From Aplidium turbinatum (Eukaryota > Chordata > Ascidiacea > Aplousobranchia > Polyclinidae): 64,000 nucleotides of DNA. The translations under genes and the position numbers were made by a program. How positions within the stretch are numbered: position 1 is the stretch's first letter; each line of letters begins with the position of its first letter. The stretch is from positions 55,412,477 to 55,476,476 of the forward strand of contig OU964918.1 in NCBI GenBank assembly GCA_918807975.1. The letters are read 5' to 3'. Below are positions 1 through 11,100 of the stretch, in pieces. The notes under the pieces are model-generated. The model made no database searches, was not told where the DNA came from, and was given only the letters and a program-made list of their open reading frames with translations.

Positions 1-518
1 TACCGCAGCAACACAATTAGTCGAACAACGCTACTGCCAGGCCAAGCTCCTGTAACAACACTTTTGACTTCTTTAACAATGTTTAATAAACGAGGCCTGT
101 TTTGCGCACTTATAGCGAGGCGAGTGGTTTCATCAGAATATTCATCGCCAAGTAAAAAGTGGTGTTGTCACTTCGCTTCACAAATGATATCTTGCAATTA
201 ACAATTTCAGCAAACAAGGAAATGTTTGACACATCGCAATACAGGCAACAATAGTGACCTGCAAACATATCAGCGAAAAATAGGTTCCAATAACAGGGAA
301 AAAGACACCAGGCATCATGAAACAAACGTTTGCGGAAATCACCGAAAAATCGTAATTCTATCGTAATTCATGAACAGTCTTCCCTCTAAAAAAGCAATGA
401 GTTGGTTTTTCATCCTTTTTGGGAAAGTCTATAAAACCGTCTTTCTTTTATTATAGACAACTGTTACATGCGGTGTTTATTAGCGTGGCAAGAATTTGTT
501 GATTAACAACATTTTGCA

Positions 519-550
519 GTACTTGCTTCGGCAGTAGGCTACATATACTG

Positions 551-585
<35 letters not shown>

Positions 586-634
586 GGTCCCTACGCAAGG
601 ATGACACGCAAAATCGTGAAGCGTTCCATATTTT
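519..634 (+). ncRNA. U6 snRNA-like sequence (variant or pseudogene)
   Basis: The stretch matches U6 spliceosomal RNA along its whole length: the 5' hairpin with a GCTTCGGC loop, the AAAATTGGAACGATACAGAG segment that carries the ACAGAGA box used in 5' splice-site recognition, the ATTAGCATGG segment, the AAGGATGACACGCA segment, and the 3' GAAGCGTTCCATATTTT end with a T run fit for Pol III termination. Compared with the usual animal U6 it has two small insertions, about 4 and 5 nt, near the 5' hairpin and before the AAAATTGG segment, plus a few substitutions. I see no convincing TATA box or PSE just upstream, so a pseudogene or divergent variant is as likely as an active gene. Confidence 0.8.
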
Positions 635-999
635 CCCAATTTATTATAAATTGAGTTGGCACACCGACCTATTTTGCCAACAAAAACTTGCATAAAGAGA
701 ATACTGCTCGTGAAACACAATAACGGTGAAACGCACACTAGTGTTCACATGATATTTGCAAACTTAAAATAAGCAACCCTATGCTCACAGAAATTCGAAA
801 ACAGACGTTTTAATCAACCACTGGGACAATGTGGCTGGACATCGCATTGGAATAACTTTAAGCAACCCCCATCTAGAACTATAATCTGATTGGTCGGTCG
901 GTGGAATCGTATGCAAAGCGAAAATATGCTTCCCGGAAAGTATTTTTTGCCTTCGTGCTCTTTAACTCCTCAAGAAAAGTATTTTTGGTTATACTTGTA

Positions 1000-1083
1000 C
1001 GCTGATACTTTCCGCGGGCCGCAGCGATACAGCGTGGCGGGCCGCATGCGGCCCGCGGGCCGCCAGTTGGTGACCCCTGGTGT
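1000..1083. mobile_element. hAT-type terminal fragment
   Basis: A GC-rich run with GCGGGCCGC-type repeats ends in CCAGTTGGTGACCCCTGG, a terminus typical of non-autonomous hAT elements. The opposite end was not located. The surrounding DNA from 635 to 2355 shows no gene. Confidence 0.4.
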
Positions 1084-1240
1084 ACACTACAGTGAAGACT
1101 GAGAATGAATGCTGGTTTTGTAAATTTCTTATAGGGGTTTCCAAAATATTTGTATTTGCACACCCCTTGGACATTGCAATTGAAAGACATTGACAATGAC
1201 ATTGCAATTGATACCGGTACTGTAGTACAACCACTCGTTA

Positions 1241-1328
1241 TCAAGTATTCGTAATGCTATCACTGCAGAATAATACACAATCACTGTGTATTATTCTGCA
1301 GTAATAACATTACGAATAAAGTACTTGA
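1241..1328. repeat. Short palindromic element
   Basis: Two arms of about 40 bp (TCAAGTATTCGTAATG against CATTACGAATAAAGTACTTGA) are inverted complements around a short centre near CAATCACTG. It looks like a small MITE-like hairpin; no coding capacity. Confidence 0.6.
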
Positions 1329-1705
1329 TGTTTAAATGCACAAATTACACAGAATTCGACTGCTTGTGTTTGTGCATTTTATTCATACTGTTAGGTAAGG
1401 TGGCAGAAACTTTTGGATTATTATTGAAATCAATAAGATTTTGAGTCTGATGTTGGTTTGGAACTTTTCGAAAAAAATCTGATGTTTTGGAGACTCAAGT
1501 CAATGGGAACACTGCTCACTCCACTCAGCACTCTGGGCACTCAGCACTCTGGGCAGTAGCGATGTTTTGTAGAGCCGAAAAGTGGAGACAAAAGATCTCA
1601 GGGGCGAAACATCTGGAAAATCTTAGGGTCATTGTGACCTAGTAAATGAGTTTAGTTTTCTTTTTTGACTATTACATGACAAGGAAAAACATAAATACAG
1701 TACAA

Positions 1706-1922
1706 GCGCCGGAGCTGGTATACAAGTCCCCCCCAACCCTTGGCAACTCATGACAAAGAGGAATTAACTAAAACAAGTGGATTGAAGTGTGTGAACAGTA
1801 AAGCAAAAGTAAAGTAGTTTCACCCTATACGTTTGGTTGAGTCCTGTCTTTGTCATGAGTTACCAAGGGGGGGGGGGGGAGGGGGGGGACTTACCAGTAG
1901 TACGGTACCAGCTCCCAAGCGC
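1706..1922. repeat. MITE-like element with about 60 bp inverted ends
   Basis: The left end (GCGCCGGAGCTGG, then a C run and AACTCATGACAAAGA) is the inverted complement of the right end (TCTTTGTCATGAGTTACC, a G run, then CAGCTCCCAAGCGC). The middle is non-coding. Confidence 0.6.
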
Positions 1923-2355
1923 CTAAATGTGAATTCTTAAGGTGTGGTTAAAAAGTGAAGTTTCCAATGGTATACACATTAGATATTGGCAACAATAAAC
2001 AGTATAATATATCAAGAAAATTTGTTAAAAATATTGGAAACAAATCTTACGGTACTGTGGTGAGCTTACACGTAACATGAAAATCTCGACGCCCGTATGA
2101 ACACGGTTGAGGTGCACCCATGCCTGTCTTTGTAGTGTCAGGTGTCGGCATCGGAGATGAACAAATGTAGTCTGGTGGTGCTTGACTTCCATTCAGAATT
2201 CCATTTATGGTCCGCATAAGTAACAATCTACCATACATCTCTTTATATAACTTGCATTTGTTGTTCAGGCTGTTTATCACTCAATTCAGTTTAGTCATTG
2301 ACGTACTCGTAAACGATTGTAATAATTGATATATATACTCATATTAATAAACAAG

Positions 2356-5300
2356 ATGGATGTTCCACATGCTACTGAAGGCCCTGGGTTTGTTGGAATC
2401 AAGTTTTGTCAAGAATGGTAATTCTGTGTGCTGTTAGACGAGTAGATGTCCATGTTTTTTGTGTAGAGTAAAACTGAATGTAAAATTCATTTTTATGCTA
2501 TCAAACTCTTCTATCTTCTTTTATTGTCGTGCTTGATTTCAAGCATTGACTGCTTTTTTTTATAAAAATTTTTCAAGATTGTTGGTTATTTGCTGTGTGT
2601 ATTAGGTGTATGTTGGTGTTGGGTTTGTTGGTTTAAGTAGGTTAAGCTTTGCCTTGGGCACGTTTCTCTTCAATTTTGCCTGTGAGAGAAAGATGCTGTA
2701 ATTTTCCTTTTCGCAGCACATGTCCCAGAAATTGAAGTTGTTTTTTTGATATTTTTTAGTAGATTCTAAGTTTGCTTAACTTGATTTAAAACACTTTGGT
2801 TGGTTTTTCTAGCAGTCCAGGAAATCCTTTGCATTTTTTGAAATGCCCACATTTCAAATCCGTTTGTTCTATTAGTCATTCTTTAGTTGATTGTCCAGGT
2901 TTCTGAATTATATTTAAAAATTGGATTAATTCACTTCAATACTCTGTATTATATCTATTTGAGAAAGATATGTATATATATAGTAACATGTTGCATAATA
3001 TTGATTTCATTTGCTGAAAACCGGCTTTTGTTTTGGCAATACGTATATCGTATAATATACGATATAAATATAATAAAAATATATACTATATATATATTAT
3101 TGAATTTCTTATCTTTTGCGTTCTAGTTGATTGTTGTCCCAAGATATTGAAAACTTTTTGCTTGCGCTTTATAGTTATTCCATTCATTTTAATTTAACAA
3201 ATTGGAATTTCGGTTTCTTGTTTTTTTGGGAGCAAGTCTTTTAGGCGCTGACAGTTAGGCACTGGTCTAATAGGCGCGCACACTGTGGCGTCTGGATATT
3301 TAGGTGCGGAGCACTGTGGCGCCCGGTCATTTAGGTGCTATTCCTAGTAAAGTATGTAGATTGTATCAGCATGGCAGCTTGCCAGAAAATTATATCATGG
3401 CTTCCGTGAGTGAAGCTGCTTAAACCGGCAATGCTTTTCACACAAAATGTTTCTCGATCAAAAAGACTGTAGGCTAAATTACGTAAACTTTTTGCTTAAA
3501 ATTTTCCAAATTTTCTCCATAATCATTCTGCTGTACCTCCTAAAGCATTGCGCGCAGAAACGAAGTAAAATTTTTCTCATGTGCAGAATTGTTTTGGCAT
3601 TCGATTAAACTACATATATTTTCAAATTATTTTATCATGCTTGGGTAGTAAAGATTATAATGAAGTACACTTTTCTGCCAATTTTTAATTTTTTTAGAAA
3701 TTAGAAAAAACACCGTATGGAAAGTTGCTAGTCGTACATTGAATGTTTTAAATTTTATTGCAAAGCTTTGCATCTTCGGATAGCTGAAGAATGAAGATGT
3801 ATGCTTTCATTTGATGTCAAGATTGTGCGTCTACGTCGATCACATGAGATGTTTTTACGGCGTAAATACAACAGATTTGTGTGAAAAATGTCTGGTTATT
3901 TAGATTAAACGGCTTGACCTCGGTGGTTGCGAAAGAGTTAAGTCAAATAATAACTACACTAAACATCAGTAAAAAAATCATACCTTAGTCTATATTGAAG
4001 CGGGTGGTTAAAATTTTAGTGTGCAGTGCCTGACTTTGCAAGTAGCCTAGGCTACAGCAAAGAAGCCACAGCAAGCTCTTTTGTTTGAGAAGGTAGGCTA
4101 CACGAGGTGGAAGGATGAAGATTTTTATTAAACAATTAATAAATACGAAAAATGCGCAATCAAACACTGCAACGTATACATGAAGCCATCAGCAGCAATT
4201 TTTTCACGATTACGTGAAGTTGAATAGTCGAAGCTGCCATATCAATCTTTGCTTTATGATGTGGCAAACTTACCAAACTTTTCGGTGCAAATGAAGTGCT
4301 CAGATCCAACATCGGCTTGTATGCAGGGCAATTAGACCACCTGATCTCCACAGGACACGTACTTCTGGAGTAGAAGTTGCCGGTTTAAAGGCGCAGCTTT
4401 GTGCAATCTGTTACCTTTAATAATTACTTCTACTTGAGACGGATAGATCGTGTGGAGTTGAGGTGCGTGAAAACGCTCTACTACTCTTGATATTAGCACA
4501 TTTCTACAGGACATTTGCAATGCATCCTGAACACAAGTTGCAGCCAGATGGAACTTTACTTAATCTGTTATCTTTCGCAATTAGGCTACTTTTGTTCGGG
4601 ATGGATTGGCCATGTGACGAGAACGCGTAAGACGCTCTACTACTGTTCACATGAATACATTTCTACAGGGCATATAGGCTACACCTTGGCTACAAGTTGC
4701 AAGCATAATGGTGAGACTTCGCTCGTTATTAAACCTAGTCGGAGTTTTGACGGAAAACTAAATTACTCTTCACTTAAGCCTACCGCCCAGTTGAATACAG
4801 GCTACGGTACATTTTTTACTGATGTTTAGTGTAGTTATTATTTGACCTAACTAAAAGTGAACTCATACATGTTCGGAAACTTGAATAATTTATTGATAAA
4901 GCTTTCGCCGGCGCAAACCTGGACTAACAAGAAATAAATGCTGAACACGCGCATTAAAAAAACAACATATTTTTCTGAAGAAAGGGGCGTTCTTCCCAAT
5001 GTCCTCTGCCCTGGCGCCTGCTGGTTTTGTTGGCTCTTTCTTTGTTTCCACAAAGATAAGAGTTAAACTGACTGGTAAAGCGGTGGTCGAATAAATTTGT
5101 GGCAGAATACGGTGCGATACTGATGAGCCCAGCCTCATGGGCGAAACACGTGTCTATCGCTGTCAATTCTTGCTACAAATCGGCTGCCGAGAAACATATT
5201 TTTCTGTTCAATATAACATTTTGTGTGAAAATCATTGCCGGTTTAAGCAGCTTCACTCACTGAAGCCATGACATATTTTTCTCTTCAATATAACAATTTG

Positions 5301-8095
5301 TGTGAAAATTATTCCCGGTTTAAGCAGCTTCACCCATATATTTTTTCTGTTGAATATAACCTTTTGTGTGAAAAAGCATTGGCGGTTTAAGCAACTTCAC
5401 TCACTGAAGCCATGACCAACAACGCACACGCATTAACAAAAGTCAAAACAATATATTTTCCTGTTCAATATAATATTTTGCGTGAAAAGCATTGCCCTAC
5501 GCCCCTACCTGCTAAGCTGATACAATCTACAGACTTTACTAGGAATAGCACCTAAATGAACGGGCGCCACAGTGCTCTGCACCTAAATATCCAGACGCCA
5601 CAGTGTGCGCGCCTATTAGACCAGCGCCTAACTGTCAGCGCCTAAAAGACGTGGACCCGTTTTTTTTGATTACCATTGTTTCTGTTTTCTTTTCATTTAT
5701 TTCCATTCCAAATTCTTTACTTCTTTCATTAACTTCTATAACAAATTTTGCAGTTTTGCTTCCAAACTCTACTTTAACATAACTCTAACTATCACAAAAG
5801 CTGCAGTTTGGTAGTGAATGTTGTTGCTTAACTTTGTTTATTGAGTTACAGATTTTACATAAAACATTTCGAAGTATATTGAAATGGACATAGTATATAT
5901 TCATTATATTTTAATACTTGGGCCTGGTACAAGAAGTAATTACTATTACTAATATTAGCAGGGCTGTGGAGTCATAGAGTCGGAAAGATTTTGGCTTGTC
6001 CGGAATTAAAGTCATTATAAAAAAGGTCGACTTTGACATGATACAAAACAATAAACAATAAAATTTTGTTTGCAATCTATTTTCAAAATATTGTTTCTTG
6101 TTTTTCGTATTGAACTCCACAATTTAACCAGAAAATAGAAGTGTTTGTTCTTGTTAGATTTTGTGAAAGTTATCATACCATTTCAATTTCGATCACAATT
6201 TACAGTGAAGTTAAATTTAAAAAAATGAAACAGGACAAAAATTAAAAAAATCCATCAACCCTTCAAAATATAGCAACGCTGAAGTCGGAGTTGGCCAGTG
6301 ATAAATCGATGGGTCGTAGTGGTGCATTTTTGCCGTACTCCACAGCACTGCTAATTAGCTATAGTTCATGAAGTTTTTCTGTTTCAAGGAATAAAAAAGG
6401 ATTAATTTGTTTTTGATTTTCTTTCAGCAACAACATGCTGTATCCTAAAGAAGATAAGCAAAACAAACGCTTGCTTTACTCGGTGATATATTTTTATGTG
6501 ATTTTGATATAGTCATCATTATAATTAACTATTCAGCATGGGTAATTTTCTACAGGAAGATTTGGGGTAGAGCAGCTGCATCTTACCATTTTTACTTTTC
6601 ATTGCAAATATTTCACTTTGTGAACAACTGAACATATTATGTTTATATGCCGATGTTTAATTCCTATAGCGTTTTAGTTAACTTGAGCAATGAGCACTAC
6701 TGCAATTCACAACATTTTACAGTTTTATTGAAATGGTTTTGTGGTAACATCCCAATCTACCATTTATTGCAAAGCATAGTTACCTGCGTCAATATGTTGT
6801 TGACCCATTTTTGTCATAACTTGAGATTTACTTTTAGAACACATTTATTCAATATTTTGTAACTCTCATTGTAGTATATTCCAACATAAAATGTGTTAAT
6901 TGTAAGTAATTAAATTACTAACTGCCATACTGGCATTTGGCATACAGAAAAGCACATATTGCTAGAGCCACTGCAGTAATAGATAAGAGCAAATAGAACG
7001 ACCAGAAATCAGTTGTGATCTAATTGTTAATATATACTGCATGTATGGTTTTGTTAGATATTGTACATAAGGGTCATTCCATGTCAAAACACCGAAATTT
7101 CAAAAAAGTTCCCACCCGACCCTCCCAGATTTTGCTCAAACTTTATCAGAATGTTGGTAAACATAATTAAGCAACATATGCAAAATTTTAGCTCTTTATC
7201 ACTTTTCGTTTAAAAGTTATGCCCCCTCGAACTTTTGCATCCCCCCAAATCACTCTTTTTCGTCTCATTTTATAGCGTTTTTGAAGGATCATATCTTCGG
7301 ATTAAAGTGAGCTACAGTGCTGAAACTGGGAATTATGGTAGACATTTTTCCATTGATTTCAGACATGTATTAGATAAAAACGTAGTGTGTTGCAAATTTG
7401 AGTTATATTTCTTTGAAAATGGCCCTTTCTACACATGCGGACGTATTTTTTGCAAACTTTGGAGACCTGTATCTCCCGCAACAAGTATGACAATGCAACG
7501 AAACTGCTGTTGGTTTTCACTCATATATGTAAGATTACTCTGATAAAGTTTGAGGCTTCTAACTGCAGTGACTTTGCAGTAATGAACTTGAACACACCAG
7601 ACATTTTGCGAAAATGGTGAAATTGCGCCATCTTGTGTGGACCATTTCATAATGTGGGCAACATTTCAGAAATTTGAAAATTTCACAAGAGTGTGTCTTT
7701 GACCTAAGCTTCAGCATATATTATACAAACTTTAAGAATGTGTCTCAACTATAAAGTTATTTTTTGAGGTGATGAAAGTCCACCTATATTGCAGAATTCG
7801 CTTGCAAATTTTCCCTAGCAACGACCATAGCAACGACACTCTGCTTGCTGTAAACCCCCACTATCGTTACATTTTTGGAATTTATATTGAAAATTCAGCA
7901 ACTTGCACCTGCTATGAAGCAAATTCTCATCAAAATGAACAACATGTATGTACTGATTGTTTTCCTATACCCCAAACATAACCTGGAGGCTTGCACACTA
8001 TGTTATGCAGGATCAAAACTGGCATTCCAGTTTGTGTTGTATGTAAACATTAAACTCAAGCATTGCAGCATCACATTCATATTAATTGAAAACAA

Positions 8096-8126
<31 letters not shown>

Positions 8127-11100
8127 ATACCTTCATGGCCATTCCAGTGTAAACACTGCACTGACGAGACCGGAAGGTCGAAACGGTGTGCACTGTCTGC
8201 AGTTATATATATATGCAAAAATTAATCCCTTCAATGCCAGTGCCCAGTATGCATTAAACTCAGCCCCTCATTATATTGCCAGCCTAATAAAATACGGATT
8301 AGCAATTCTTGCTACATTATTTTAATCATCATGTGTCAACCCATTCTTACTCTTGCATAGTCTCTGAATTGCAGCTCAGGTAATAGCCTACAGGAAACAC
8401 AACATTCAGTTCTGTATAACATTAACATTGAACAATAAATAAAAGTCTGGCGGTTTCTGTGATCAATCATGGCGTTTTTCAATCTTCCAACTGGTAGGAA
8501 AAAAACAGTCAGATCTAAATAATCAAATTATTCGGCTTTGATCTGCGCTGCTCAGCTTGTAGCATTGACCACTTTGATGTTGAAGTACGAGGCATCCACA
8601 ATGCATAATATTCTTGAAACGGTATCCAGCATTCATTTCTTGCATGTTGGGACCATGCTAACATGTTGTTTTGGTCAAGATGCATAAATTTAATGTATAC
8701 ATCATTTTGTTCTTCACACCGCTCTGTAATAATTCCGACATGCCATTCTTGATCATATGTGCATGCTACATACTGTAAAGGTTGGAATTTGATATTATTT
8801 TGAGTTGATCTTATGCCAGAAGAGCATGCTGCTGCGTTTTCAACTTCTCCAAGTAAAACTTTGGTACCAGCAGTGTCAGAAGAAAGTCTCTTCATTTCCA
8901 TGACAGACTCAGAAACAGAGATAAAACTGTGATGTGAACGAGTTCCAGGGATGATGTTACATAAATTTACAATAATGCTCTTATAGGTCAAAGTCCCGGG
9001 AATTGCTTGTGATTTTACTTCCACTGACATATAAATATGTATTTTATGCCAGTAATATGCTGACCAACCCATGTAAACATTTGAAAGGGCGTCAAAATTT
9101 GGTTTAATTCTATTGCCTGAAAGCTTGCTCTTTTTGCCACAAGCCGTTTGTTTGTACCAACCAAACTATCGCATGGTGACTTATTATTATTGTAACTGTC
9201 TCCGCCGCCAGTGTAGCCAAATCGTTTGGCAGCCGCTGGCTTCGATCAATCTTTCAACAAGGTTGATAGGATCTCCATTCTGTTTTGTCCTTTGCGATGT
9301 TTTGCAATCGATGGAGATGTGATTTGCTGAGTAGAGATCCCAGGCCAGCTTTTCTGATGTCAGATCTCAGCAGTTGTAATAAGTTGGTACGGTGACGTCC
9401 GGTTTGGCCTTGGTACTTTTTGCTGCCAATTATCGCAAATTCAAGGGCTTTCTGGGGAAGTGAGTCCTGGTGAAGTCTCGGAATATGTCCAAACATGTTC
9501 CATCTCATGGTGGAGATCTTGCAAGATAATGGTTCACTGTTGCATATTTTGTAATGGTGACTTACCATGGCTGGTAGCAAAAAAATGCCACTCAGCTTCA
9601 AGATGATGATCATGTTTATGGTGACACATATTTAGCAGATTCTTGAAGTTTTTAAATTGACTTGCAATACCATCACTAAAATAAATCAGTTTCGACGTTA
9701 AACAAAGTTCTTCGATAATGTATTGAAGTGCTGTATGGCTATTTGGACAAAAGCATGAACTGCATTGTTGTCATGCTTCATGCTGTTCAATATGATGCAA
9801 ACATTTAAACCAGGAGTGGGCAAAGTTGCTCAAAGAAAGACCCGCTTGCGGATAAACAATAAACACTGGCGAGCCGCAAATCACTTTGACACCAAATAAC
9901 ATAAAGATTGTTTATTCATATTAGTTTTCTACTTGACTCGCAAATCTCTGAAAATTTGGACGATAAATTGTTAATGTTGTGCGACTTAATTCTTCCAAGC
10001 GTTTATTTGTCAAGGTTGCACGATGTTTTGATTTTACAAAGTTATAAATTCTTATAAAAATGAGTAAGAAAAGTCTGGTGCTACTTGTAAGCTTCAACTA
10101 ATCGCTGCTTAGCGACTTTATGAAACTTCCAATTGTTGCTGACTGAACACAAAATGAGCCAGGGGAGGCATAATGTTGCGTTTGCAACATCACAACTCCA
10201 TTGTTTAACAATAGCTACCAGTAAAAGAGAGACTCCTTTTTGATCTTTGTATTGTATTGGGTGCAAATTAGATTTTAAAGAAAGTGTAGGTAACAAATAT
10301 TAATTTTTACCAACCGATTTTTGCGCCCTTATCAATGCGAGCCATGCCTACCATACCCTAGGTATGCCATTGCTCAGTTGACAGCGCGAGATAACATATT
10401 TATAATGTATAATCTTAATTTTTTGTAATATTACGATTCAATACAAGAGCTATAAAATTTATGTTGACGAGCCGCATGTGGCTCGCGAGCTGCAGTTTGC
10501 CCACTGTTGGTTTAAACAGTTAACTTTCTCCCCTTGTTGTACTTGTACATGCATGTTGTTCATTTTGATGAGAATTTGCTTCATAGCAGGTGCAAGTTGC
10601 TGAATTTTCAATATAAATTCCAAAAATGTAACGATAGTGGGGGTTTAAAGCAAGCAGAGTGTCGTTGCTATGGTCGTTGCTAGGGAAAATTTGCAAGCGA
10701 ATTCTGCAAAATAGGTGGACTTTCATGACCTCAAAAAACAACTTTATAGTTGAGACACATTCTTAAAATTTGTATATGTTGAAGCTTGGGTCAAAGATAC
10801 ACTCTTGTAAAATTTTCAAATTTCTGAAATGTTGCCCACATTATGAAATGGTCCACACAAGATGGCGCAATTTCACCATTTTCGCAAAATGTCTGGTTTG
10901 TTCAAGTTCATTACTGCAAAGTCACTGCAGTTAGAAGCCTCAAACTTTATCAGAGTAATCTTACATATATGAGTGAAAACCAACAGCAGTTTCGTTGCAT
11001 TGTCATACTTGTTGCGGGAGATACAGGTCTCCAAAGTTTGCAAAAAATACGTCCGCATGTGTAGAAAGGACCATTTTCAAAGAAATGTAACTCAAATTTG

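Larger units (their letters stand above)
3236..5650. mobile_element. Foldback element in POLR2I intron 1
   Basis: Arms at about 3236-3370 and 5516-5650 are near-identical inverted complements, carrying repeated short motifs such as TTTAGGCGCTGACAGTTAGG and CACTGTGGCG. An inner inverted pair lies at about 3936-3985 and 4805-4855. The middle has no intact long ORF. A decayed relative with the same GTGCGCACACTGTG block occurs at 24280-24480. No target duplication was seen. Confidence 0.65.

Noticed and set aside
7235-7650. ORFs of 102, 73 and 61 codons in the left arm and their mirror copies at 10843-11064.
   Set aside because: They are inverted duplicates of repeat-arm DNA without domain or codon signal.
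8003-8225. ORFs across the TA microsatellite and hammerhead B.
   Set aside because: YIYIYIY runs come from the TA repeat; no protein evidence.
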